From IMG/VR virus record IMGVR_UViG_3300048672_001114, positions 1 to 28,478 of that record: a stretch of 28,478 bases of DNA; one strand, written 5' to 3'. Shown here piece after piece: positions 16,165-23,688 of the stretch (position 1 is its first letter; each line of letters starts with the position of its first letter). Below the pieces are notes generated by a model. That model searched no databases, was not told where the DNA came from, and saw nothing but the letters and a program-made list of their open reading frames with translations. Source of the stretch: a virus. Both the position numbers and the translations under genes were made by a program.

Positions 16165-16761
16165 TCAGTAATTGTCTGATTCGTCAAGTACTTTCTTTTT
16201 ATATGGCCCACGTTTCTTTCCCATTTGATTAGCAGACATTTTCGCTCTTGTTTCATCCGAATGAGTTTTGCCTGTTCTCACAGCCGATATTTTAGCTTTA
16301 GTTTCATCGGAACTAGTGTGGCCTAATTTAGTAGCCGACATTTTCGCTCTTGTTTCTTCTGAACGAGGGTGGCCTTTCTTGCCTGTTCTGGTTTCTGACA
16401 TTTTCGCTCTTGTTTCATCCGAATGTGTTTTTCCTGTTCTGGTAGCAGATAATTTTGCTCTTGTTTCTTCTGAGGGAGATGAATTTGCTCCACCTGTAGT
16501 TAGATTATATCCATTAGGAGCTAACGTATTAAGTTCTTTAATCAGTACTTCTTCCCATCTATTGGCTTCATCTAATGATAGTCCTTCCATTAGGATTTCA
16601 TGCTGAAATTTGTCCCAGTCGTATTTCTTAATAGCAGATGCTAGTGCTCTACAATTGGTAGATATTTGGTGTTGCTGGCATCTCTTATCATAATGTTTGG
16701 TTTGACCGATATATGACTTACCAGAGGGGCTGGTATGTTTGTAGATTAAGTAATTGTCCAT
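16165..16761 (-). CDS. GIY-YIG homing endonuclease with NUMOD3 repeats, copy 3
   Basis: About 198 residues from ATG at 16759-16761. Nuclease domain YLIYKHTSPSGKSYIGQT, YDKRC, RWEEVLIKELNTLAPNGYNL, then six NUMOD3 units (S(S/D)ETRAKxSATRTGK type), the most regular array of the five copies, ending in a basic KKRGPYKKK tail shared with copy 5. The repeated units are nearly identical at DNA level, which allows copy-number change by slippage. The ATG here corresponds to the GTG in copies 1, 2 and 4 and supports that start choice. Confidence 0.9.
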   Translation of the reverse strand: MDNYLIYKHTSPSGKSYIGQTKHYDKRCQQHQISTNCRALASAIKKYDWDKFQHEILMEGLSLDEANRWEEVLIKELNTLAPNGYNLTTGGANSSPSEETRAKLSATRTGKTHSDETRAKMSETRTGKKGHPRSEETRAKMSATKLGHTSSDETKAKISAVRTGKTHSDETRAKMSANQMGKKRGPYKKKVLDESDNY

Positions 16762-16812
16762 TATTGACTCCAATTTAAAATTATATTATAATATAATCTA
16801 TTAAGTAAATCC
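16735..16812 (-). repeat. GIY-YIG leader repeat, copy 3
   Basis: Same leader as copy 1, including the 18-base TA palindrome; the -35 side has drifted (TGGATT instead of TTGATT). Confidence 0.75.
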
Positions 16813-16826
16813 ACTGGAGGGTTAAT

Positions 16827-17105
16827 ATGATATTGATCGCTGAAATTGAAGCTCTACATGAATTAGAAAAACAGAATCCTCGGGTACTAACGGACTATGA
16901 GATTTATAAGTCATTGCGATCTACGATGGAACATATGGAAACCGATCCCAACTTCTATCAGTATGAAGATATTAATGACTTAGTTGATTCTATTTGTTAT
17001 GACGATAATGGTTGGACGCACAGTATGGTTCGCCCTATCTTTGATGAATATTTTACTGTTAGATTCGCTGCTTTAATGGATCGCCTATATCCATACCGAT
17101 ACTAA
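16827..17105 (+). CDS. Unknown protein, 92 residues
   Basis: Begins MILIAEIEALHELEKQNPRV with GGAGG 7 bases upstream. Acidic and aromatic (YQYEDINDLVDSICYDDNGW). No family recognised. It lies between two GIY-YIG cassettes and ends one base before the convergent copy 4. Confidence 0.7.
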   Translation: MILIAEIEALHELEKQNPRVLTDYEIYKSLRSTMEHMETDPNFYQYEDINDLVDSICYDDNGWTHSMVRPIFDEYFTVRFAALMDRLYPYRY

Positions 17106-17106
17106 A

Positions 17107-17628
17107 TTAACGATACTCATTATCGAGTTCGGTTGGTCTACGCTTTTTCCCTTGTTTGGCAGCAGACATTTTTGCTCTGGTTTCATCAGATATATTTTGT
17201 TTGGCTGCCCTCATTTTAGCTTTTGTGTCTTCTGTATGAGGTCCTTGTTTCTTGCCTAAATGAGCAATAGACATTTTAGCTTTTGTTTCAACTGACATAT
17301 TTCGTTTGGCGGTAGTCATTTTAGCTTTGGTTTCTTCCGATAGGCGCGAATTTAATCCACCGGTGTTTAAATTATACCCATTAGGAGCTAATGTATTAAG
17401 TTCTTTAATCAGAACTTCTTCCCATCGGTTGGCCTCATCTAATGATAGGCCTTCTATTAAGAGTTCATGTTGGAACGAATCCCACCCGTATTTCTTAATA
17501 GCTCGTGATAGGTATCTACAATCAGTAGATGACTGGTGTTCTCTACACCTCCTATCGTAATTATTGGTTTGTCCAATATAAGATTTGCCCGAAGGGCTTG
17601 TGTGTTTATAAATTAAATAATTGTCCAC
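17107..17628 (-). CDS. GIY-YIG homing endonuclease with NUMOD3 repeats, copy 4
   Basis: About 173 residues from GTG at 17628. Nuclease domain YLIYKHTSPSGKSYIGQT, YDRRC, RWEEVLIKELNTLAPNGYNL, followed by five shorter NUMOD3-like units (SEETKAKMTTAKRN, SVETKAKMSIAHLG, TEDTKAKMRAAKQN, SDETRAKMSAAKQG). It is the shortest of the five copies. Flanked by two small unknown genes. Confidence 0.9.
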   Translation of the reverse strand: MDNYLIYKHTSPSGKSYIGQTNNYDRRCREHQSSTDCRYLSRAIKKYGWDSFQHELLIEGLSLDEANRWEEVLIKELNTLAPNGYNLNTGGLNSRLSEETKAKMTTAKRNMSVETKAKMSIAHLGKKQGPHTEDTKAKMRAAKQNISDETRAKMSAAKQGKKRRPTELDNEYR

Positions 17629-17682
17629 AATTGACTCCAATTAAAAATTATATTATACTATAATCTATTAAATAAATCAACA
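17600..17682 (-). repeat. GIY-YIG leader repeat, copy 4
   Basis: Same promoter, ribosome site and first codons as copy 1, with the same one-base palindrome change as copy 2. Confidence 0.8.
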
Positions 17683-17695
17683 AATTATCCTCAGT

Positions 17696-18046
17696 ATGAG
17701 GCTCTTAATATTAACTGATGGTAGGTTTTGTATGCGAATTTTATCGAAGGCGGATGTGCAAGTAATTGAATATTTGCGTACATTAGTTTGTACAGCATAT
17801 ATTGATATGTTAGATGCAGATGAACAATACTACGAAGACGAGTTATTAGTTCTATTGCCTGGTATTGTTGAAGACTGGATTACTGATTATGCATTATTGC
17901 AATGGTATGAAAACGTATTGGATAACGTGATGGAAATGGCAGCTGATGGATATGATCAACCTGCTTGGGAATACGCCAACGAACGAAATGCTGGATGGTT
18001 GGCTTTTGTAGAAGAATATTGTGGAGACAGAGATGCAGAAGAGTAA
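17696..18046 (+). CDS. Unknown acidic protein, up to 116 residues
   Basis: Two possible starts: 17696 (MRLLILTDGRF) without a clear ribosome site, or 17732 (MRILSKADVQVIEYL) behind a weak AGG. The body is acidic and helical with many Trp and Tyr (DEQYYEDELLVLLPGIVEDW, ADGYDQPAWEYANERNAGW). No family recognised. Its 3' end overlaps the start of the next gene. Confidence 0.65.
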   Translation: MRLLILTDGRFCMRILSKADVQVIEYLRTLVCTAYIDMLDADEQYYEDELLVLLPGIVEDWITDYALLQWYENVLDNVMEMAADGYDQPAWEYANERNAGWLAFVEEYCGDRDAEE

Positions 18047-18236
18047 ACATTATCCGGTTCATATTGGGGATAATATATGGGTTCCTGCTTGTTCCATTAT
18101 CGATGTTGATTCCGAATCAGGCGTTGGTGTGAATGTTACATCAGTACGATACCACTATTGTGGTAAGGTAATGGGAGTAACCACCAAGACCCCAGTAAGC
18201 GAGATTGTCCGTAATTGGCAACTAGCAACCAGTTAA
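18033..18236 (+). CDS. Unknown small beta-rich protein, 67 residues
   Basis: ATG at 18033 has GGAG 6 bases upstream; an ATG four codons earlier would overlap that site. Sequence HYPVHIGDNIWVPACSIIDV then VTSVRYHYCGKVMGV suggests five short strands as in SH3/KOW-like barrels. It ends with PVSEIVRNW, reminiscent of the 59-residue protein at 4987. Function unknown. It ends 32 bases before the secreted Gly-rich protein. Confidence 0.65.
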   Translation: MQKSKHYPVHIGDNIWVPACSIIDVDSESGVGVNVTSVRYHYCGKVMGVTTKTPVSEIVRNWQLATS

Positions 18237-18268
18237 TTAATTTTTTTAACCACAAAGGAAGTAAAAAT

Positions 18269-19105
18269 ATGAAAGTTGTAAAAATGAATTTGATGGCAAT
18301 TATGATGGTGTTTACTAGTGCAAGTTTTGCTGGTGGATATGGGAGCGAAGGTGGATATGGGAGCGAAGGTGGGCATAGTGCACCTGGAACTGGCGATGTA
18401 GTTAAAGTGTATAACGATACTACAAATACCAATCAATTGACGACCACGAACACGAATACCAATCAATTGACAACATCAGCTACTGGTGGACATTCCAAAT
18501 CAAATGCGATATCTAATGCCACGGGTGGAAATTCCACATCATCCGCTGCTGGTGGGTTAGGTGGTGCTGGTGGATCTGCAACCGCATTCGGTGGTAAAGG
18601 TGGGTTAGGTGGAACAGCCACGGGAGGTAATTCATCAGCTACTGGTGGCACATCAACCGCAACTGGAGGTACCAGTACGGCAGGAGGTGGTAATGCATCT
18701 AATAATGGGGTGAATACCAGCTATACGAATACATATAGACCAGCTGCTAATACTGCAATTGGACCTATTATCATACCAAACAGCAACTCCTTCAATTGTG
18801 ATTCTGCAATTAGTTTGGGTGGTATGGCTATTGTGGCTGGTGGTTCATTAGGATTTCCAATTGGAAATGATGATTGTCGAGTGTTGTTAGAAGCAGCGGT
18901 GTTGCGTAATATGGGAATGGAAGAAGCAGCTTGTCATCGCATCATGATCGAAGACGGTGAAATGGCAGAGGCAATGAAAAAAGCAGGCGTTGTGTGCGGC
19001 AAGCAAGCAATCGCTACCCCAGTTCAAGTATTAGTCCCACCAAGACAAGGTCCTGATGTTAATGGTAAACTAGACCGAATGTTTGAATCAGAAATGCAGA
19101 AGTAA
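18269..19105 (+). CDS. Secreted Gly/Ser/Thr-rich phage protein with Cys-containing C-terminus
   Basis: 278 residues from ATG 18269, chosen because AAGGAAG lies 8 bases upstream and a signal peptide follows at once: MKVVKMNLMAIMMVFTSASFA, cleavage likely before GGYG. Residues about 24-160 are low complexity with short repeats (GGYGSEG twice, TNTNQLTT twice, ATGG(N/T)S many times). The C-terminal 110 residues (FNCDSAISLGG, NDDCRVLLEAA, ACHRI, VVCG) have four Cys that could form disulfides, a pattern I recall from secreted proteins of many myoviruses. Likely periplasmic or virion-attached; precise role unknown. A strong terminator follows. Confidence 0.75.
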   Translation: MKVVKMNLMAIMMVFTSASFAGGYGSEGGYGSEGGHSAPGTGDVVKVYNDTTNTNQLTTTNTNTNQLTTSATGGHSKSNAISNATGGNSTSSAAGGLGGAGGSATAFGGKGGLGGTATGGNSSATGGTSTATGGTSTAGGGNASNNGVNTSYTNTYRPAANTAIGPIIIPNSNSFNCDSAISLGGMAIVAGGSLGFPIGNDDCRVLLEAAVLRNMGMEEAACHRIMIEDGEMAEAMKKAGVVCGKQAIATPVQVLVPPRQGPDVNGKLDRMFESEMQK

Positions 19106-19118
19106 CCACTCAACACAT

Positions 19119-19144
19119 AAAAAAGGGCCAATAGGCCCTTTTTT
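19119..19144 (+). terminator. Rho-independent terminator
   Basis: AAAAAAGGGCC, 4-base loop, GGCCCTTTTTT. It can act in both directions; here it follows the secreted protein gene. Confidence 0.9.
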
Positions 19145-19164
19145 TTATTTAAAATTTTGTCCAC

Positions 19165-19192
19165 TTTTTATTTAATTAATTTAATGTATAAT
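19165..19192 (+). promoter_or_regulatory. sigma70-like promoter with 16-base spacer
   Basis: TTTTTA (19165-19170), 16 bases, TATAAT (19187-19192), then CTTTAAGTTAATTAA and AGAGAGAAA. The leader from the -10 to AGAGAGAAA is nearly the same as at 19586. Confidence 0.75.
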
Positions 19193-19225
19193 AATCTTTA
19201 AGTTAATTAAATAGAGAGAAATTAA

Positions 19226-19573
19226 ATGAACAAGCTAACCCAAAAATTCTATCCAATTAGTTCTGGTTTAACTCGTGGTCATATTGTGGATGATATGAAT
19301 GAGATTCATGAAGTAGTGGCTGATCTGTATCGTGATATGGGTCATATTATTCCTCTTGTATCGATGGATGATAGTTGTTTGACTGATAATTTCTGTCAAT
19401 TCTTTGCTGATATGCAAGGCGCTATGCGTGATGAATGTGCTGAAGATTTTACCGATACGTACTATGAAATTACTGATACGTGGTATAAAAAGACTCTGCC
19501 TATGTTATGGGCTGTTATGTTAGAAGCCCAAGGCATTCCTCATCCAGAATCAATTAAAATGGTTAGTGAATAA
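19226..19573 (+). CDS. Unknown protein, 115 residues
   Basis: Begins MNKLTQKFYPISSGLTRGHI; the ribosome site is AGAGAGAAA. Helical and acidic in the centre (FADMQGAMRDECAEDFTDTYYEITDTW). No family recognised. It has its own promoter, and the next gene again has its own, so these genes are expressed as separate units. Confidence 0.7.
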   Translation: MNKLTQKFYPISSGLTRGHIVDDMNEIHEVVADLYRDMGHIIPLVSMDDSCLTDNFCQFFADMQGAMRDECAEDFTDTYYEITDTWYKKTLPMLWAVMLEAQGIPHPESIKMVSE

Positions 19574-19585
19574 AAAATTGTCCTC

Positions 19586-19613
19586 TTTTTAAATTTTCAA
19601 ATTATTGTATAAT
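19586..19613 (+). promoter_or_regulatory. sigma70-like promoter with 16-base spacer
   Basis: TTTTTA (19586-19591), 16 bases, TATAAT (19608-19613), followed by the same CTTTAAGTTAATTAA leader and AGAGAGAAA ribosome site as at 19165. Confidence 0.75.
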
Positions 19614-19648
19614 ATCTTTAAGTTAATTAAATAGAGAGAAACAAAATT

Positions 19649-20404
19649 ATGGCACATTACTCAATTACACCAATTAATGAATATTTGACTCATGTACAGT
19701 TTGTTTCTTTAGAGGAAGCAACTGATGTTGTGTATTCAGCTGAAGAGATACAAGAGTTGTATGGGTTAGATGTTGATAGAGGTAGTACTGATAATGATGT
19801 GTATCATGCTGACGCAAACTGGCGCAGAGGTAGATACAACTTTGTGATATCGAATGTTCGATCGATTAATGAGGAGTTACAAGCCAGATTCTCCAATCCA
19901 AAAACCAAACGTGTATCTTGGGCTGATATGGGATTGGATAGAGAGGCACTTGAAAGAGCTGATCTTCCATATCATTCTAATCCTGCTTGGCGTTTGGATA
20001 ACAAATTAAATGGTCCTGGTTGGCGCAATTCTGATAGAGCCCAAGCGTTTTTGAGAGGAGCTACTCCCAAAGCAACAAAAAAAGGTCCTGCTCCTCTTGT
20101 TACTAAAATGCGGCAGCATCAAATGGCTAGCGCGTTGTGCCAATTAAGTTTGAATTGGTTTGCTACACAAGAAGAGTGGGCGGTCGATAGAATGGCACGT
20201 ACTAACAAATGGGCCCAATTGCGATTGATTCGATTCATGTTGAAGCAAGGTTGTCCAAGAACTTTGTTACAAGAAAGAAGGTCAACGAAGAACACGTTTA
20301 GTTATGCTACGTTCCCTGACTTAACAGAAGAAGAATTTGCTGCTAATGTTGGAGCGTTGTATGAATGGGTTGATACTGCTGTATTAGAAAAACCAGTTGA
20401 ATAA
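19649..20404 (+). CDS. Unknown protein, 251 residues
   Basis: Begins MAHYSITPINEYLTHVQFVS. The N-terminal third is acidic. The middle is basic with an unstructured Lys/Pro stretch (GATPKATKKGPAPLVTK, about residues 137-153). A helical part follows (MASALCQLSLNWFATQEEWAVDRMARTNKWAQLRLIRFML). The basic middle and long helices would fit nucleic-acid or protein binding, but no family is recognised. Own promoter at 19586; the next promoter follows the stop. Confidence 0.7.
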   Translation: MAHYSITPINEYLTHVQFVSLEEATDVVYSAEEIQELYGLDVDRGSTDNDVYHADANWRRGRYNFVISNVRSINEELQARFSNPKTKRVSWADMGLDREALERADLPYHSNPAWRLDNKLNGPGWRNSDRAQAFLRGATPKATKKGPAPLVTKMRQHQMASALCQLSLNWFATQEEWAVDRMARTNKWAQLRLIRFMLKQGCPRTLLQERRSTKNTFSYATFPDLTEEEFAANVGALYEWVDTAVLEKPVE

Positions 20405-20422
20405 TTAAAAATTTATACCCTC

Positions 20423-20450
20423 TTTTTAACTTTTAAAATTAATGTATAAT
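20423..20450 (+). promoter_or_regulatory. sigma70-like promoter with 16-base spacer
   Basis: TTTTTA (20423-20428), 16 bases, TATAAT (20445-20450), then CTTTAAGTTAAGTAATTAAC. Serves 20514. Confidence 0.75.
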
Positions 20451-20513
20451 ATCTTTAAGTTAAGTAATTAACTTAAAACAAATCAAATTTATTTACTTTA
20501 TAAGGTACTAATC

Positions 20514-21098
20514 ATGAATAAGAATACTGTTATTGCTACTTCTGCTCCTACTTCTTCTGTTACTTTGAATGTTTCAGCTGAATCAGTTGTAGCGATTTAT
20601 GTATCGCAACATGAAGATAAGTTGTATGATCGTCAGGCTGCTTTAAAGAAATTATTAACTATTTTGAACAAACAACTTGAAACGACTCGTGAAACTGCTG
20701 TAACAAATGCTGGTTTTAATACAGCAACAGTTGAACAACATTTTGGTACTTATAAAACGATTGTAACGACTGATGGGGAACCAACAGTTGATTTTAAGAA
20801 AGGTGTGGTAACGTTACCATTAAAGGTTCAGTTGATTGCTGTTTGTTCTTCTGGTAGTAATGCTTCTTGTCGCACCGAACAAAAAGAAACGATTAATAGT
20901 TCATTAGTTGATTCATACAACCAGTTATTGAATGAAAAACAAGTGGTACTTGATGAACTGAAACTTATTAATGATGATATTATTAATATTGGTCGTAACG
21001 AACGTAAGGCTCGCGCAGCAGTTGCTCTGAAATTGTTAGATGATGCTGGTATTACAGATTTCACTTCTGTATCACCTTTAAGTCTACCACAACTATAA
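20514..21098 (+). CDS. Unknown coiled-coil protein, 194 residues
   Basis: Begins MNKNTVIATSAPTSSVTLNV with AAGGTA 7 bases upstream. Two helical coiled-coil-like segments (about residues 33-65, YDRQAALKKLLTILNKQLE, and 128-165, VDSYNQLLNEKQVVLDELKLI) flank a beta segment (VTLPLKVQLIAVCSS) with two Cys. Base composition is more T-rich and regular than in neighbours, with many ACT/GCT codons, compatible with high expression. Followed by a hairpin terminator-like structure. Function unknown. Confidence 0.75.
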   Translation: MNKNTVIATSAPTSSVTLNVSAESVVAIYVSQHEDKLYDRQAALKKLLTILNKQLETTRETAVTNAGFNTATVEQHFGTYKTIVTTDGEPTVDFKKGVVTLPLKVQLIAVCSSGSNASCRTEQKETINSSLVDSYNQLLNEKQVVLDELKLINDDIINIGRNERKARAAVALKLLDDAGITDFTSVSPLSLPQL

Positions 21099-21107
21099 TG
21101 ATTGAAA

Positions 21108-21132
21108 GGAGGGTGGATTAGTACCACCCTCC
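21108..21132 (+). terminator. Hairpin, probable terminator
   Basis: Perfect 9-bp stem GGAGGGTGG / CCACCCTCC with a 7-base loop, 9 bases after a stop. The following bases are C/T-rich rather than a pure T run, so termination may be partial and feed the gene at 21172. Confidence 0.65.
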
Positions 21133-21171
21133 TCCCTCTACATCTTCTTTGTTTACTAGTGAGAATCTAAT

Positions 21172-21498
21172 ATGAGCCAATACAAAGTAACGATTACAGT
21201 TGATGGTGACGAACATATTGATGTAGTTACTGCTTTATCTCCTTCTGATGCCATCAGAAAAGTATCATTTGATTTTTTGTATGATGTTGAGTTCTACAAC
21301 CCATCAGAAGAAGATGCTGCATCGATGGATGATGATGAGTTGCGCGAACTCGCTTGTGAAGTAGCAAGTGATGGCGTAAAAGTCATCCTACGTGAGTTAC
21401 ACAATCAAGAAACAACTGCCACATACACACAAAATGACGAAACTGAATATTGGCCATTGGCATTCGGTTCAACCATCGTAGCTGAACTAATTGCTTAA
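21172..21498 (+). CDS. Unknown acidic protein, 108 residues
   Basis: Begins MSQYKVTITVDGDEHIDVVT, a beta hairpin, followed by a helix (SPSDAIRKVSFDFLY) and a very acidic stretch (SEEDAASMDDDELRELACEV). The overall beta-alpha-beta look is shared by several small phage proteins, but I cannot name a family. The GTGAGAATCTAAT region before the ATG gives only a weak ribosome site. A promoter for the next unit starts 13 bases after the stop. Confidence 0.7.
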   Translation: MSQYKVTITVDGDEHIDVVTALSPSDAIRKVSFDFLYDVEFYNPSEEDAASMDDDELRELACEVASDGVKVILRELHNQETTATYTQNDETEYWPLAFGSTIVAELIA

Positions 21499-21510
21499 TT
21501 TATCCCACTA

Positions 21511-21538
21511 TTGTAAATCTTAAAATTTGTTGTATAAT
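21511..21538 (+). promoter_or_regulatory. sigma70-like promoter with 16-base spacer, for a non-coding transcript
   Basis: TTGTAA (21511-21516), 16 bases, TATAAT (21533-21538), preceded by ATCCCAC as in other promoters here. No gene follows before a terminator at 21761. Confidence 0.7.
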
Positions 21539-21544
21539 TATTAC

Positions 21545-21791
21545 AAGTTTTTAAGAAAAGTTTTTAATCTTAACTGAGCAAGCCTGCTCCCCATGAGGTA
21601 ACAAATGACTTGGAGCTGACGTAGTTAAACTAATACTTTAATGACATATGATACATTGAAGCTTATTAACTAGACTAACAGTGGGGTGGGTTATGTAACC
21701 ATTAATGATAGTACAGGTACAAATATCATTAGAGGATTAAGTCGACTAAGTCGATAACAGAGGAGGAGCTACTACAGCGTCCTCCTTTTTT
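21545..21791 (+). ncRNA. Candidate phage small RNA, about 245 bases
   Basis: Bounded by a clear promoter and a clear terminator, with no frame longer than about a dozen codons inside. Predicted pairings include GAGCA/TGCTC near 21580, GGTTA/TAACC near 21690, and an 8-bp helix TAATGATA / TATCATTA enclosing GTACAGGTACAAA near 21703-21731. Direct repeats of AAGTCGA occur near 21740-21755. It could be a regulatory or structural RNA. Exact 5' end inferred from the promoter. Confidence 0.6.
21761..21791 (+). terminator. Rho-independent terminator
   Basis: AGGAGGA / TCCTCCT 7-bp stem with a 12-base loop and a run of T immediately after. Confidence 0.85.
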
Positions 21792-21859
21792 GTTTCTTAA
21801 AATTATCGTTTTTAAAAAGAATTTTATTTATTAATATGATTATATTAATTATTATTTTA

Positions 21860-21908
21860 ACACGTTTAAATCGCAAATTTGACGTGTATTTTTACATAAA
21901 TATATAAT
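21860..21908 (+). promoter_or_regulatory. Promoter with overlapping inverted repeat (possible operator)
   Basis: TTGACG (21879-21884), 18-base spacer, TATAAT (21903-21908). ACACGT (21860) and ACGTGT (21882) form the arms of an inverted repeat whose inner AAAT/ATTT also match, overlapping the -35 region. The 18-base spacer differs from the other promoters here, so this gene may be regulated separately. Confidence 0.5.
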
Positions 21909-21941
21909 GATATTAATGAGTTATAAGAGGAAGTAAATTAT

Positions 21942-22394
21942 ATGAGTGGAGTATGGGAAGTAAAGACTGTTGAGTTTGGTGGTCATTTGTATGTTGATTA
22001 TGCTGATTATCAGTCGCTGTTAGAAAAATACACAAATGCCATGGAAGTGATGTTGATTGAGGACCGGGAGTATTGGGAAGTTGAAGATGTCCGTGAGCAA
22101 GAAGCTAAAGCTGTCCTGGAAGAAAATAAAGTTCTTAAAGGACAGGTTGCTGAATTAGAGAAGGAGAAGGCGCTACTATATAAAGCAAATGTTTGTGCTT
22201 CTCAACGTTTGTTTGGACTTCAGATGGAATCAAGAGGATTGGGAACTGATTTTCTCAATAATAAAATTGACGAACTGACTAACAAAACAGAAGTTCTTAA
22301 AGAACAGGTTGTTGAATTGGAACGCAAGTGGAAACTTGAGCAAGCTGATAATATATTGGCTCATCAACGAATCAGACAATTAATGATTGGTTAA
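21942..22394 (+). CDS. Unknown coiled-coil protein, 150 residues
   Basis: Begins MSGVWEVKTVEFGGHLYVDY; GAGGAAG lies about 9 bases upstream. After a short beta-like N-terminus, residues about 50-150 are long heptad-patterned helices (ENKVLKGQVAELEKEKALL, NKTEVLKEQVVELERKWKL), clearly coiled coil, with an internal duplication of the xVLKxQVxELExK unit. Probably a dimer or trimer. No enzymatic motif. Confidence 0.75.
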   Translation: MSGVWEVKTVEFGGHLYVDYADYQSLLEKYTNAMEVMLIEDREYWEVEDVREQEAKAVLEENKVLKGQVAELEKEKALLYKANVCASQRLFGLQMESRGLGTDFLNNKIDELTNKTEVLKEQVVELERKWKLEQADNILAHQRIRQLMIG

Positions 22395-22410
22395 GAATTT
22401 TATCCCACTA

Positions 22411-22438
22411 TTTACTTTTTTATAATTTAATATATAAT
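22411..22438 (+). promoter_or_regulatory. sigma70-like promoter, TTTACT-N16-TATAAT
   Basis: TTTACT (22411-22416), 16 bases, TATAAT (22433-22438), preceded by ATCCCAC. Serves 22491. Confidence 0.75.
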
Positions 22439-22490
22439 ATCTTCATATTTTACAGAAATAAATACATTATCATTTTTGAGGAATATTACG

Positions 22491-22922
22491 ATGGCTACTA
22501 TTACAGTAGATAAGAACACACTAACTGATTTTTTGGGTGAATCAGGCACGTATTCATTTGAAGTAGAAGAGTTCAATTACTCACGATATTCGGCGCATAG
22601 TGCTGCTAATGTTGATGTAAGTGGGAGTGTAAATGTTGATAGTGATTTTGTATTTGAAACTGATGATTTTGTTGCCATTGATGAATATTGTGCTGTGGCT
22701 GATGAATTGGAAGCAGCAGAAAGACGCATTAAAGAATTAGAAGTTGAACTCGAAGATGCGGAAACTCATAGAGCTGAACGAGCTCAAACGTTATTTGAAT
22801 TGATGGAAGAACACGAAGAGTTCGGCAAGATTATTGAAAACCAACGATTATTATTGGAAGGAGTTCATGTTACTCCTGCTGGTGGTTTTCTTAGTCAAAC
22901 ATTCGCAGCAATGGGATTGTAA
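22491..22922 (+). CDS. Unknown acidic protein with coiled-coil C-terminus, 143 residues
   Basis: ATG 22491 is used because GAGG lies 9 bases upstream; the frame extends five codons to a TTG that overlaps this site. Residues 1-80 are acidic and beta-like (FEVEEFNYSRYSAH, VDVSGSVNVDSDFVFE). Residues 83-125 form a coiled coil (ADELEAAERRIKELEVELED). The layout mirrors the neighbour at 21942: short N-terminal domain plus coiled coil. Function unknown. Confidence 0.7.
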   Translation: MATITVDKNTLTDFLGESGTYSFEVEEFNYSRYSAHSAANVDVSGSVNVDSDFVFETDDFVAIDEYCAVADELEAAERRIKELEVELEDAETHRAERAQTLFELMEEHEEFGKIIENQRLLLEGVHVTPAGGFLSQTFAAMGL

Positions 22923-22928
22923 TGAGTT

Positions 22929-23108
22929 ATGGCTAAATCTAAACAAACATTCTTTGCTCACGATGATGGGTTAACTCGCAAGCACTTGAATGACGTATTA
23001 AAAGCAAAACGCAGTGGTCCGCATGACGAAACTAAACCAAAGAAATCTGCATTTAAGAACGAAGTTAATCGTATCTTAGATGAAGATGACGAGTTTGATA
23101 ATGACTAG
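22929..23108 (+). CDS. Small charged protein, 59 residues
   Basis: MAKSKQTFFAHDDGLTRKHL to start, ending DEDDEFDND; basic middle and very acidic end. It starts 7 bases after the previous stop, and its stop overlaps the next micro-gene. Probably expressed with 22491. Unknown function. Confidence 0.6.
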   Translation: MAKSKQTFFAHDDGLTRKHLNDVLKAKRSGPHDETKPKKSAFKNEVNRILDEDDEFDND

Positions 23109-23184
23109 AGTGGTTTTTATTGGATCGGTGATGGTTGTTGTAGTACTGATAATAGTTAATGAAATAATCAGTTGGGTGGTATAA
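23101..23184 (+). CDS. Micro-gene: 27-residue single-span membrane peptide
   Basis: MTRVVFIGSVMVVVVLIIVN then a short polar end. It overlaps the previous gene by 8 bases and ends 3 bases before the next ATG. It is like the coupled membrane peptides at 14125-14325. Function unknown. Confidence 0.5.
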   Translation: MTRVVFIGSVMVVVVLIIVNEIISWVV

Positions 23185-23187
23185 GTT

Positions 23188-23373
23188 ATGGGACTATTTA
23201 CTCTTACATGCCCAAATGCGTCTACCGAACAATTAGTGGATGATGCAGTTTCTAACATAGAAATATGGAAAGAGAATAATAGTCCCAATAAACCATCCAC
23301 TTATTTGTTATACCTAGCTATACATAACTTACAAGAAGCAGTTAAAAACCTTCACAATGTTGATTTAAATTAA
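23188..23373 (+). CDS. Unknown protein, 61 residues
   Basis: MGLFTLTCPNASTEQLVDDA to start; a helical protein with a C-terminal amphipathic helix (LLYLAIHNLQEAVKNLH). Its last codons contain the -35 of the next promoter. No family recognised. Confidence 0.6.
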   Translation: MGLFTLTCPNASTEQLVDDAVSNIEIWKENNSPNKPSTYLLYLAIHNLQEAVKNLHNVDLN

Positions 23374-23387
23374 TTTATGTGTATAAT
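23360..23387 (+). promoter_or_regulatory. sigma70-like promoter, TTGATT-N16-TATAAT
   Basis: Positions 23360-23387 are base-for-base identical to 23689-23716: a duplicated promoter. This copy serves the gene at 23414; the other serves the tRNA cluster. Confidence 0.8.
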
Positions 23388-23413
23388 GTTGTTTTTATTG
23401 AGAGATTAATTAA

Positions 23414-23674
23414 ATGACTACAATTAATGTGCGTACAGAAGATTTAACAGATATTGTTGATGTGTTGTATGAAGGATTGTTGATGTTTGGTATCATTGAT
23501 GATTGGGATGAAATCATTAATGATGTAATACTCGATTTAGGTCACCAAGCAGCGGTTGAGTACGCGGCCAAAGTACAAAAAAGTTATGATTTGGTTCGGT
23601 TGTTACACCCAGAATACAAGTTGGTTGAAAGAGATTTTCGTGAAGAAACAGTATCTTTTTTGGATGGTGAATAA
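23414..23674 (+). CDS. Unknown acidic helical protein, 86 residues
   Basis: MTTINVRTEDLTDIVDVLYE to start, GAGAG upstream. Helical, with the segment HQAAVEYAAKVQKSYDLVRLL. No family recognised. It is the last protein gene before the tRNA cluster promoter. Confidence 0.7.
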   Translation: MTTINVRTEDLTDIVDVLYEGLLMFGIIDDWDEIINDVILDLGHQAAVEYAAKVQKSYDLVRLLHPEYKLVERDFREETVSFLDGE

Positions 23675-23688
23675 ATATTATCCAACAG

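Noticed and set aside
16200-16480. Repeats as a CRISPR array or minisatellite
   Set aside because: They are NUMOD3 protein repeats of a GIY-YIG gene; periodicity is in codons.
18215-18268. Longer start for the secreted Gly-rich protein
   Set aside because: The ATG at 18269 has a strong ribosome site and is followed at once by a signal peptide; the extension overlaps the previous gene.
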